9,437 nucleotides of DNA, taken from the NCBI GenBank assembly GCA_027083995.1, contig JALWME010000252.1:1-9437 (forward strand), in the 5' to 3' direction. The DNA comes from Sulfurovum sp. GTDB taxonomy: Bacteria; Campylobacterota; Campylobacteria; Campylobacterales; Sulfurovaceae. Every line of letters begins with the position of its first letter. Position 1 is the first letter of the stretch. The position numbers and the translations under genes are program-made. Positions 1-6,155 of this stretch are shown here, one piece after another. The notes beneath the pieces are model-generated. The model saw nothing but the letters and a program-made list of their open reading frames with translations. It made no database searches and had not been told where the DNA came from.

Positions 1-209
1 CCTGGAATTTGACCATTGATTGTAGTAGCTACTGCCGTGTTACCAGTGAGGTTAACGGTAGTGTAGTCTATAGTAAGATGAAATTCATTTCCTGTGAGGG
101 TATCAGAGTTTGAGATTTTTGGCATATTTCTTCTTGCCTGTACTTGTGTCGTACCAAGTGCAAGTAATGAACTTGCAGCCAAGCCTTTAACAAATGTTCT
201 TCTTTGCAT
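1..209 (-). CDS. copA: CopA/PcoA-type multicopper oxidase, N-terminal part (gene runs off the left edge)
   Basis: The visible part is 69 codons from an ATG at 207-209, preceded by AAGGAG with a 7-nt spacer, and stays open to the window edge. The product starts with a Tat signal peptide: RRTFVK near the N-terminus, a hydrophobic stretch (about residues 9-20), and a likely cut after VQA at residue 25. The mature start, with LTGNEFHLTI, VNLTG and TTINGQIPG, resembles the first cupredoxin domain of the plasmid-type copper-resistance oxidases CopA/PcoA (not the ATPase also named CopA). These are periplasmic proteins that oxidise or bind Cu(I). All copper ligands lie outside the window, so activity cannot be judged. 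It is the last gene of a minus-strand copper run, 64 nt after the DUF302 gene, with its own probable promoter in that gap. Family call is good; the exact subgroup is less sure. Confidence 0.82.
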   Translation of the reverse strand, partial: MQRRTFVKGLAASSLLALGTTQVQARRNMPKISNSDTLTGNEFHLTIDYTTVNLTGNTAVATTINGQIP

Positions 210-226
210 AGGAAAACTCCTTAAAG

Positions 227-270
227 TTTATATGCAAAGTATATATTTAAAGTGTGCATGAAGTGTGTAG
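227..270 (-). promoter_or_regulatory. Promoter of the CopA-like oxidase with 13-bp direct-repeat operator
   Basis: Read on the minus strand, positions 270-252 are CTACACACTTCATGCACAC: two YACACNNT half-sites 13 bp apart. A -10 box TATAAA (232-227) follows 19 nt later. The site therefore overlaps the -35 position, as expected for an activator of the OmpR class. The same arrangement occurs ahead of the CueO-like oxidase and the P-type ATPase. The 13-bp period continues as weaker copies down to position 219. Binding by the regulator at 5502-6155 is inference. Confidence 0.55.
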
Positions 271-273
271 ATA

Positions 274-660
274 TTATGTATCCCAGCTATGCATAATGCC
301 TTTGAGTGTCTCAAAGATTACAGCAATATGTGCTTGAAATACTTCATCTACTTCTACTGTACGCAGCATATCATCTAGTCCAATGGTTGAGAGGACTGCT
401 TTTCCATTTTCTTCATAGACGGAGATACGACAAGGAAGATAGATAGATATGTTACTCATGCAGGTAAGTGCCTCTTGTGCAGCTGCGGGGTTACATAATT
501 CAAATACAGTAATATCTTTGTCTATAGGAAAACCTTTTCCTTCTAGAATTTCTTTAAAAGCATAGCTGTGTAAAACGCCAAAGCCTACCTCTTTTGCTTT
601 GGATTCGAGTTCTTTTTTTACAGTGTGTAAGTCTTGTGATGTATATACTGTATAAATCAT
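274..660 (-). CDS. DUF302 family protein
   Basis: This 128-residue protein matches the DUF302 family by its typical core: VGFGVLHSYAFKEIL (residues 25-39), GFPIDKDITVFELCNP (43-58) and ISIYLPCRISVYEENGK (71-87). DUF302 proteins are small α/β proteins of unknown biochemical role, often found near metal, sulfur or redox genes. Cysteines are C56 (in ELCNP), C67 and C77. There is no signal peptide, so it should be cytoplasmic. I chose the ATG at 658-660, giving MIYTVY, which is the usual family start and lies 4 nt after the stop of the acetyltransferase gene. An upstream ATG at 705 would overlap that gene by 41 nt and add an unrelated tail. The ribosome binding site is weak, so translational coupling to the upstream gene is likely. 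A role in copper stress is suggested only by the operon. Confidence 0.8.
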   Translation of the reverse strand: MIYTVYTSQDLHTVKKELESKAKEVGFGVLHSYAFKEILEGKGFPIDKDITVFELCNPAAAQEALTCMSNISIYLPCRISVYEENGKAVLSTIGLDDMLRTVEVDEVFQAHIAVIFETLKGIMHSWDT

Positions 661-664
661 AGTT

Positions 665-943
665 TTAGCCCAATAAAGCTTCATACTCTGGATTTTTTTC
701 AACAAATGCCACGATATAAGAACACCCCGGTTGCATTTTAAGTCCTTGTGCCTTAATATCTTCCATTACTGCAATAGTTAATGCTTTGGCAATGCCTCTG
801 CCTGAGAGTTCATCTGGGACTATGGTATGGTTGAGGTGTAAAACTCCCTCTTTATTTTCATAGTCTATATATGGTTTTTTACCTTCTATATGAAATTCAT
901 ACTTATTTTCATCTTTTTTGTGTATGAGAGTATACTCTGTCAT
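665..943 (-). CDS. Small GNAT-like N-acetyltransferase (YidJ/Gcn5-like type)
   Basis: The 92-residue product matches the short GNAT-like family (PF14542 type). It has a β-strand pair with LHLNHTIVPDELSGRG (35-50), the acetyl-CoA pyrophosphate-binding loop SGRGIAKAL (47-55), then KMQPGCSYIVAFVEKNPEY (69-87), the family's characteristic C-terminal block with a conserved cysteine (C74) and NPEY. Length is normal for this family, which is about half the size of a standard GNAT. Substrate is unknown. The ATG at 941-943 has AAAGGA upstream with a good spacer. The gene lies 15 nt after the oxidase stop and 4 nt before the DUF302 start, so it is almost certainly co-transcribed with both. Its presence inside a copper-oxidase operon is not explained by known copper biochemistry. 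Confidence 0.85.
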   Translation of the reverse strand: MTEYTLIHKKDENKYEFHIEGKKPYIDYENKEGVLHLNHTIVPDELSGRGIAKALTIAVMEDIKAQGLKMQPGCSYIVAFVEKNPEYEALLG

Positions 944-958
944 TCTGTATCCTTTGTT

Positions 959-2371
959 TTAAGTAACTGTAAACTGACCCATCATACCTGCATCTTCATG
1001 TTCTAGAAAATGGCAGTGGTACATATAAGGAACAGTTTTGTCTGCATAGTCTACCATTTTAACTATAAACTTTACACTTTCATTCGCAGGGATGTATACC
1101 ACATCTTTATAACCTTTTTCATTGCTTGCAACATTGGCACTGCTTCCATTACGTTCTATAAGCATGAAGTGCGTTGCATGTATGTGGAAGTTGTGGTCAA
1201 CCATCATGTTATTGTTTACCTCCCATATCTCTATATCACCTAGAGGTACTGTCTCATCTATACGGTCAATATCCATCGATTTACCATTGATTTTAAAGTT
1301 ACCCATCATACCTGAGAGGACAAATGGTCTACTTCTTACTGCATCACTTGGGTTAAATTTTTCAAGTGTTGTGAGTTTGTTTGGTATGCTTGTTTTCTGT
1401 AAGGCATCTTGGGTGACATTGATGGTTAAAAATGTCTTGTTATGGTTGTACTCCTTGAGTACTATGTTTGCATTTTTTGCATCACTTAAATCTACGACTA
1501 TTTCAGCTCTTTCAGCAGGAGAGAGCGTGAGTTTTGTCAGGTTTACAGGAGACTCCAAAAAGGCATTGTCAGTGGCTATTTGCTTAAAGTTTCTGCCGTC
1601 TGAAAAACCTAATGTATAGACTGTTGAATTTGAACCGTTGAGTATACGAAAACGTATCTCTTTGGCCTCTACATCAAGGGTAGGTTCTATGGCTCCATTG
1701 GCTATGAAAGTATCAGCTGTATACCCATGCATGATGTCCATCATGGAAGGATTGTAGTCTATCTGCCCATGAGTGAAGTTTCTGTCTTGTAGTACAAGTG
1801 GTATGTCATCAATACCATAACGTTTTGGTAAATCCAAAGCCTTACTTTCATCATCTTCAAGTATGATAAGACCAGCCAGACCTCGATAGACCTGAGGAGC
1901 AGTTTTATCCATAGTGTGAGGATGATACCAGTTGGTACAGGCTTTTTGATTGATTGTATATTGTGCTGACCATGTTTGATTGGGTGCAATAGGCTGATGT
2001 GCTGTGCCATCCATAGAAGGAGGTACATGCATACCATGTCCATGCATAGTGATTGTCTCTTGAAGGCTATTGGTGTAGTTTATGGAGATTTTTTCTCCAT
2101 TTTGTATGAGGAGCGTAGGACCTAGGTATGTACTGTTAATAGCATAAGTATCTGTAAGTACGCCATCAAAAAAATTATGTTGTTTTTTTTGGACATTCAA
2201 GTCATAGTGTTGCACCCCGTTTTTTGTTACAGGGTTCAATAACTTGGGTATAGGCAAAGACCTTTCTTTTGTCTTTACAGATATCCTGTCATTAGAACTA
2301 TTTCCTCCGCATCCTGTCATTAGCCATAAAGCTGTTACTGAACTTAGGGTTAAAAACTCTCTTCTTTCCAT
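959..2371 (-). CDS. CueO-like periplasmic multicopper oxidase, probable lipoprotein
   Basis: The 470-residue product is a three-cupredoxin multicopper oxidase with all four copper-ligand motifs: HGHG at 110-113, HPH at 150-152 (WYHPHTMDKT), HNFHIH at 393-398, and HCHFLEHEDAGMM at 452-464. The last gives the type-1 cysteine C453, H458 and axial M463, with the same spacing as in CueO. Expected activity is O2-dependent oxidation of Cu(I) to Cu(II) in the periplasm. The N-terminus has RREFL followed by a hydrophobic stretch and LMTGC, so it looks like a twin-arginine signal ending in a lipobox, with C21 lipidated. CueO's long Met-rich insert is not seen; only short MM pairs (355-356, 389-390) occur. 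It is the first gene of a run with the acetyltransferase and DUF302 genes and has its own promoter region at 2399-2444. Related laccase-like or spore-coat oxidases are alternatives, but the copper context favours a CueO role. Confidence 0.92.
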   Translation of the reverse strand: MERREFLTLSSVTALWLMTGCGGNSSNDRISVKTKERSLPIPKLLNPVTKNGVQHYDLNVQKKQHNFFDGVLTDTYAINSTYLGPTLLIQNGEKISINYTNSLQETITMHGHGMHVPPSMDGTAHQPIAPNQTWSAQYTINQKACTNWYHPHTMDKTAPQVYRGLAGLIILEDDESKALDLPKRYGIDDIPLVLQDRNFTHGQIDYNPSMMDIMHGYTADTFIANGAIEPTLDVEAKEIRFRILNGSNSTVYTLGFSDGRNFKQIATDNAFLESPVNLTKLTLSPAERAEIVVDLSDAKNANIVLKEYNHNKTFLTINVTQDALQKTSIPNKLTTLEKFNPSDAVRSRPFVLSGMMGNFKINGKSMDIDRIDETVPLGDIEIWEVNNNMMVDHNFHIHATHFMLIERNGSSANVASNEKGYKDVVYIPANESVKFIVKMVDYADKTVPYMYHCHFLEHEDAGMMGQFTVT

Positions 2372-2398
2372 CGATTTATCCTTATATGTATTTGATGT

Positions 2399-2444
2399 AT
2401 TGTAGTAGTGTTATGTGCATGTATCGTGTACGTAAAGCGTGTAG
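2399..2444 (-). promoter_or_regulatory. Promoter of the CueO-like oxidase operon with 13-bp direct-repeat operator
   Basis: On the minus strand, 2444-2426 reads CTACACGCTTTACGTACAC: two YACACNNT half-sites 13 bp apart. A weaker third copy (GCACAT) follows at the same period. A -10 box TACAAT (2404-2399) starts 21 nt after the second half-site, giving a start point near 2392 and a leader of about 20 nt. The 19-bp site shares 15 positions with the one before the CopA-like gene and has the same orientation and placement. It is a likely target of the island's own response regulator (inference). Confidence 0.55.
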
Positions 2445-2464
2445 AGGAGTTTGTAGAATTTTTC

Positions 2465-2493
2465 TTCTATCCTGTCAAATTGCCAGGATAGAA
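2465..2493 (-). terminator. Perfect 10-bp stem-loop downstream of the small repeat-protein gene
   Basis: TTCTATCCTG (2465-2474) and CAGGATAGAA (2484-2493) pair perfectly around a 9-nt loop. The structure lies 24 nt past the stop of the repeat-protein gene and upstream of the oxidase promoter. No T-run follows it on either strand (the minus strand continues GAAAAATTC), so it is not a textbook intrinsic terminator. It may still end or protect the 3' end of the repeat-protein mRNA. Confidence 0.4.
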
Positions 2494-2517
2494 ATATGTG
2501 TAAAAGAGGAAGTTATT

Positions 2518-2913
2518 TTATTTTCCGCCACATTTACCAGCTGCACATTTCATAGCTTTAGGCATTTGCTTTGCTTTGCCTTCACCTGTATTGCACTTAC
2601 CTTGGGCTTTCATGTTCCCCATATCACCTTTAACACTATCATCTCCTGTTGAGAGTTTATTGGCATGTTCTAGTTCAAGTTCTGCTTTTGTTGGTTTGTG
2701 TGCTTTTTTCTTCATCTTTGTTTTCATTTTCCTGCTCTGATCTGCATTACACTTACCTGCAGCTTTCATTTTAGACATATCACCAGATACACCTTCCACA
2801 CTTGTTGCTGTTTTGTTTGCATGTTCCAACTCTACGGCAGCTTTATTCTCTGCCATAGCATAACCTGTACTCAATCCTAATGCAAGAAGACTTGCTAATA
2901 CTAAATTTTTCAT
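2518..2913 (-). CDS. Secreted Met/Cys-rich repeat protein, probable periplasmic copper-binding protein
   Basis: I do not recognise this 131-residue protein as a named family. It starts with a Sec signal peptide (MKNLVLASLL onward, likely cut after AMA at residue 21). The mature part holds two 30-residue repeats (27-56 and 79-108) with 19 identical positions, each starting ELEHANK and ending GDMxxMKAxGKCN. A Lys/Met-rich linker joins them, and the tail is MKCAAGKCGGK. The four cysteines are C55, C107, C123 and C128; three lie in a GKC motif. There are also nine Met after the initiator and three His (H31, H72, H83), a composition suited to soft-metal binding. The ATG at 2911-2913 has AAAAGGA 6 nt upstream. 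It diverges from the copper ATPase gene and precedes the oxidase operon, so copper storage or delivery in the periplasm is a reasonable inference. The GKC repeats recall HvfA-type copper-binding peptides, but no maturation enzyme is visible here. Confidence 0.8.
   Translation of the reverse strand: MKNLVLASLLALGLSTGYAMAENKAAVELEHANKTATSVEGVSGDMSKMKAAGKCNADQSRKMKTKMKKKAHKPTKAELELEHANKLSTGDDSVKGDMGNMKAQGKCNTGEGKAKQMPKAMKCAAGKCGGK
2590..2835 (-). repeat. Two in-frame copies of a 90-bp coding repeat
   Basis: Codons 27-56 (2746-2835) and 79-108 (2590-2679) of the small secreted protein encode 30-residue repeats identical at 19 positions, with no gap between the aligned copies. They are separated by 22 codons. 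The conserved parts are the ELEHANK start and the GDM..MKA.GKCN end; the middle six to eight residues vary. This looks like an old internal duplication kept for ligand residues. Confidence 0.8.
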
Positions 2914-2937
2914 CTTTTTTCCTTTTGTAATGAATTT

Positions 2938-2975
2938 CCAAGAAGTAAATACTTCCTGGTTACAAATAAATTATA
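2938..2975 (-). promoter_or_regulatory. Promoter and 5' stem-loop of the small repeat-protein gene
   Basis: The minus strand has a perfect TATAAT (2975-2970), which puts the start point near 2963. The transcript would begin almost at once with a stem-loop at 2959-2938: 10-base arms, CCAGGAAGTA against TACTTCTTGG. The single non-Watson-Crick pair is a G·U on the minus strand but A·C on the plus strand, which fits an RNA made from the minus strand. The loop ends 11 nt before the AAAAGGA ribosome site. A role in mRNA stability is likely. A CACACTCT half-site of the shared operator lies 19 nt upstream of the -10 box. Confidence 0.5.
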
Positions 2976-3007
2976 GGAGGATTATGTGTATAGAGTGTGC
3001 CTGTTTT

Positions 3008-3052
3008 ATACACAATACGTACACACGGTTGCAGTATTCTATTCTTTATAGT
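3008..3052 (+). promoter_or_regulatory. Promoter of the copper ATPase with 13-bp direct-repeat operator
   Basis: Positions 3008-3026 read ATACACAATACGTACACAC, two YACACNNT half-sites 13 bp apart, in the same orientation relative to the gene as at the two oxidase promoters. A -10 box TATAGT (3047-3052) starts 20 nt after it, and the ATPase start codon follows 16 nt later. An inverted GTGTATA/TATACAC pair (2986-2992 and 3007-3013) lies just upstream and overlaps the site, in the space shared with the divergent small gene. The operator assignment is inference; the repeat itself is seen directly. Confidence 0.55.
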
Positions 3053-3068
3053 ATATGAAGGATTTATC

Positions 3069-5420
3069 ATGAACGAAAAAGTTAAAGATGTCGTATGTGG
3101 CATGGATATTACAACAGATGCAAAGTTTCATATAATGTATGATAATAAGACATATTATTTTTGTTCTATTGATTGTGAAGGTAAGTTTAATGAGGCTCCA
3201 GAAACATACATAAAAGAAAACGATGAAAACTGTAGTGCGTGTACACCTATTGAATACCCAGAAGTCTCCTCTGTGGGGTTGTCAAAAAGTGTAGATAGTC
3301 ATACAATGTATACCTGTCCCATGCACCCTGAAGTACAGCAAAAAAGTCCTGGTACTTGCCCTAAATGTGGTATGGCACTTGAACCTATGGTGGCTGAAGC
3401 TGGAGAGGAAGATACAGCAGAGTTGGATGACATGACAAAACGTTTTAAAGTGAGTAGTGTTTTGGCATTTCCAGTCTTTGTGTTGGCTATGACAGCAGAT
3501 CTTATGCCAAGTCTTTTACCCTCTTGGTTAGAGATGTCTTTAGTGCAGTGGATAATGTTTGTACTTTCAACACCCGTGGTACTTTGGGGTGGATGGCCAT
3601 TTTTTGTACGTGGGGTAAACTCTGTAAAAACATGGAATCTCAATATGTTTACACTCATAGCCCTTGGTGTGGGTGCTGCGTACCTCTATAGTCTTGTAGC
3701 ACTTTTTTTACCACAGCTTTTTCCTCCTCAAATGCAAATGCACAATGGCTTAATAGATGTCTATTTTGAAGCAGCAGCAGTCATCGTTACTCTCGTACTT
3801 CTTGGGCAGGTGTTGGAGTTGCGTGCACGTTCACAAACCAACACAGCCATACAGATGTTACTAGGGCTTGCTCCAAACACAGCACGTATAGTAAAAAGTG
3901 ATGGCAGTGAAGAAGATGTTCCTTTAGGAGAGGTCGTTGTGGGTGATATCTTACGTATACGCCCAGGCGATAAGATACCTGTAGATGGAGTGGTAGTAGA
4001 AGGTGAAAGTAATATAGATGAATCTATGGTCACAGGTGAATCCATAGCAGTGGCAAAAGCAGAGGGTGCCAAAGTGATAGGTGCAACGGTTAATGCCACA
4101 GGAACTCTACTCATAGAGGCTCAAAAAGTAGGGGCAGATACGTTACTTTCCCAAATTGTAGATATGGTAGCACATGCCCAACGTTCACGAGCACCCATAC
4201 AAAAACTAGCCGACATAGTCTCTGGATATTTTGTACCCATCGTTGTACTCATCGCAGGACTTGCATTTGCTGCTTGGTATATGTGGGGACCTGAGCCTAA
4301 GTTGGCATATGCGGTGGTAAGTGCAGTTACAGTACTTATTATCGCTTGTCCTTGTGCTTTGGGGCTTGCTACACCAGTGTCTATTATGGTAGGTACAGGT
4401 AAGGGAGCATCAGTAGGGGTACTTATCAAAAATGCAGAAGCCTTGGAAGTGTTGGAAAAAGTAGATACTCTAGTAGTAGACAAAACAGGAACACTTACCA
4501 ATGGTAAACCTAAACTAGTCACCGTTGAGGTCGAAGAGGGTATCAATAAAGACACTCTTTTAAAAGCGGTAGCAACATTAGAAGTGTCAAGCGAGCATCC
4601 TTTAGCCGAAGCCATCGTAGAAGGTGTTAAAGCAAGAGGTATTAGCCTTGGTAAAACAGAAAATTTTCAGTCTATCACAGGTAAAGGAGTTATTGGTGAA
4701 GTGGATGGTATAAAAGTAGCCATAGGGAACAGAAAACTTTTTGAATTTCTAGGTATCGTTGCTAGAGATTTACCCAATAAAGCTGACATCTACAGAAAAG
4801 AGGGACAAACGGTAATGCTCATAGCCTTAGATGGAAAAGCAGCAGGTATCATAGGTGTGATGGATCCTATCAAAGAGAGTACGCCTGAAGCGATTGCACA
4901 ACTTCATGCACAAGGTATCACTGTGGTCATGCTAACAGGAGACAACAAAACCACAGCCCAAGCAGTAGCTACAAAACTAAACATAGACAAAGTGCAAGCT
5001 GAGGTCTCTCCTGAAGAGAAGTCTAAAGTGGTTACACAGTTACAGGAAGAAGGTAAAATAGTCGCCATGGCAGGTGATGGAGTAAATGATGCACCAGCAC
5101 TTGCTAAAGCCCATGTGGGCATAGCCATGGGAACAGGTACAGACGTGGCGATGGAGAGTGCAGGGGTAACATTGGTAAAAGGTGACCTTATAGGTATCGT
5201 ACGTGCGATTAAACTAAGTCATGGAACGATGGCAAACATACGCCAAAATCTCTTTTTTGCTTTTATCTATAACTCTTTAGGTGTACCAGTAGCAGCAGGT
5301 GTGTTGTACCCAGTGTTTGGCATACTACTCTCTCCTGTCATTGCAGCAGCAGCGATGAGTTTCTCTTCAGTTTCAGTCATAGCTAATTCATTGAGATTAC
5401 GTAATCTGAAACTAATTTAA
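3069..5420 (+). CDS. Copper-exporting P1B-type ATPase with YHS and HMBD N-terminal domains
   Basis: This 783-residue pump is predicted to export Cu(I) from the cytoplasm at the expense of ATP. Its order is: YHS domain (about 5-50; VCGMD, FCSIDC), a CSAC pair (C55, C58), a heavy-metal-binding domain (80-106; YTCPMHPEV, TCPKCGMALEP), two membrane segments (about 127-177), two more (190-250), the actuator domain with TGES (322-325), and membrane metal site CPC (C427, C429). The ATP domain follows with DKTGT (D471), SSEHPLAE (H510), TGDN (623) and GDGVND (669), then two last helices with YN (734-735) and MSFSS (763-767). CPC, YN and MxxSS are the Cu(I) P1B-1 signature. It lacks the usual N-terminal MxCxxC (HMA) domain. 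I start at the ATG at 3069, which has GAAGGA 6 nt upstream. An in-frame GTG at 2997 would extend through the promoter. Silver is a possible second substrate. Confidence 0.95.
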   Translation: MNEKVKDVVCGMDITTDAKFHIMYDNKTYYFCSIDCEGKFNEAPETYIKENDENCSACTPIEYPEVSSVGLSKSVDSHTMYTCPMHPEVQQKSPGTCPKCGMALEPMVAEAGEEDTAELDDMTKRFKVSSVLAFPVFVLAMTADLMPSLLPSWLEMSLVQWIMFVLSTPVVLWGGWPFFVRGVNSVKTWNLNMFTLIALGVGAAYLYSLVALFLPQLFPPQMQMHNGLIDVYFEAAAVIVTLVLLGQVLELRARSQTNTAIQMLLGLAPNTARIVKSDGSEEDVPLGEVVVGDILRIRPGDKIPVDGVVVEGESNIDESMVTGESIAVAKAEGAKVIGATVNATGTLLIEAQKVGADTLLSQIVDMVAHAQRSRAPIQKLADIVSGYFVPIVVLIAGLAFAAWYMWGPEPKLAYAVVSAVTVLIIACPCALGLATPVSIMVGTGKGASVGVLIKNAEALEVLEKVDTLVVDKTGTLTNGKPKLVTVEVEEGINKDTLLKAVATLEVSSEHPLAEAIVEGVKARGISLGKTENFQSITGKGVIGEVDGIKVAIGNRKLFEFLGIVARDLPNKADIYRKEGQTVMLIALDGKAAGIIGVMDPIKESTPEAIAQLHAQGITVVMLTGDNKTTAQAVATKLNIDKVQAEVSPEEKSKVVTQLQEEGKIVAMAGDGVNDAPALAKAHVGIAMGTGTDVAMESAGVTLVKGDLIGIVRAIKLSHGTMANIRQNLFFAFIYNSLGVPVAAGVLYPVFGILLSPVIAAAAMSFSSVSVIANSLRLRNLKLI

Positions 5421-5448
5421 AGTGTATCTCATAATGCGATGCACTTTA
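5418..5448 (+). terminator. Stem-loop at the stop codon of the ATPase gene
   Basis: TAAAGTGTATC (5418-5428, starting with the stop codon) pairs with GATGCACTTTA (5438-5448) over 11 bp around a 9-nt loop. One pair is a G·U on the plus-strand RNA. No T-run follows; the next bases are CCTACACATAAAAAA. It may act as a partial terminator or as a 3'-end stabiliser between the ATPase mRNA and the regulator genes. Confidence 0.4.
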
Positions 5449-5450
5449 CC

Positions 5451-5482
5451 TACACATAAAAAACCTATGATACTATTATAGT
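5451..5482 (+). promoter_or_regulatory. Possible promoter of the regulator-kinase operon with one TACAC half-site
   Basis: A -10-like TATAGT (5477-5482, overlapping TATTAT at 5474) lies 19 nt before the regulator ATG. A single TACAC (5451-5455) sits 21 nt upstream of it, the place held by the second half-site at the three copper promoters. The partner half-site is absent and the T at position 9 is replaced by A, so autoregulation here is only a suggestion. Confidence 0.35.
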
Positions 5483-5501
5483 TACCAAACAGGAAATAAA
5501 A

Positions 5502-6155
5502 ATGAAAATACTACTCATGGAAGATGACCCTGTTTTAGGGGATATCGTTTCTACATACCTACAAGAATATTATGAAGTCTCTCATGCTTTTGATTCAAAG
5601 GAAGCACAAGAATTGATAGACGAAAATCGTTTTGACTTGTTTATCTTTGACATCAATGTACCTGGAAAATCAGGTATAGCACTGCTAGAGGAGCTACGCT
5701 CTTTTAATGACACCACACCAGCTATTGTTATAACAGCGTATTCAGACACCAAGCACTTAAAAGAGAGTTTTGATGCAGGAGCACATGACTACATCAAAAA
5801 ACCTTTTGAGCTTGAAGAGTTGAAACTTCGTATTGAAAAATCAAGAGTCTTGTTTTATATAGAGCAAGATACACCAGTGAAGATAGATGAATTTTTGACA
5901 TATTATCCACGCAGACATATTGTAAGTGATGGTAGCAAAGATATAACACTTAGACCTAAAGAAGCAGAGATACTAGATTATTTTATAACACACTCCCAAA
6001 GACTCATCAGCCAAGAAGAACTTATACAAAATATTTGGGGTTTTGAAGAGATGCCCAGTGACGCAACACTTCGCTCATATATACGAAAACTACGTGAAAT
6101 TATAGGAGCTAAGAAGATAGCCACACAAAGAGGGATGGGATATAGGTATGAATGA
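5502..6155 (+). CDS. OmpR/PhoB-class response regulator, probable copper-responsive
   Basis: The 217-residue protein has a receiver domain (1-115) with the acidic pocket E7-D8-D9, phospho-acceptor D50 in FDINVPGKSG, switch residue T78 in VITAYS, and K100 in YIKKPF. A winged-helix effector domain (about 125-217) follows, with LRPKEAEILDYF, the recognition-helix region DATLRSYIRKLREIIG and the closing GMGYRYE. It is a DNA-binding transcription factor activated by phosphorylation. The ATG at 5502 has AGGA 7 nt upstream. The stop overlaps the kinase start by 8 nt, so the two are translationally coupled. Lying directly after the copper ATPase, it is the obvious candidate to bind the repeated YACACNNT operators in this window. 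CusR, CopR and CrdR are functional analogues; copper sensing itself is inferred from context. Confidence 0.93.
   Translation: MKILLMEDDPVLGDIVSTYLQEYYEVSHAFDSKEAQELIDENRFDLFIFDINVPGKSGIALLEELRSFNDTTPAIVITAYSDTKHLKESFDAGAHDYIKKPFELEELKLRIEKSRVLFYIEQDTPVKIDEFLTYYPRRHIVSDGSKDITLRPKEAEILDYFITHSQRLISQEELIQNIWGFEEMPSDATLRSYIRKLREIIGAKKIATQRGMGYRYE

Noticed and set aside
661..705. N-terminal extension of the DUF302 protein to position 705
   Set aside because: Would overlap the acetyltransferase gene by 41 nt; the MIYTVY start 4 nt after its stop fits the family.
1122..1619. 165-codon plus-strand open frame inside the CueO-like oxidase gene
   Set aside because: Lies opposite a gene with all copper motifs intact; product has no recognisable features.
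2997..3068. Upstream GTG start extending the copper ATPase by 24 residues
   Set aside because: The extension covers the operator and -10 box, lacks a ribosome site, and is unrelated to the YHS domain start; the ATG at 3069 has a good GAAGGA.
4121..4615. 164-codon antisense open frame within the ATPase gene
   Set aside because: Low-complexity Ser/Thr/Ala/Val product typical of the complement of a conserved gene; no family features and no ribosome site.
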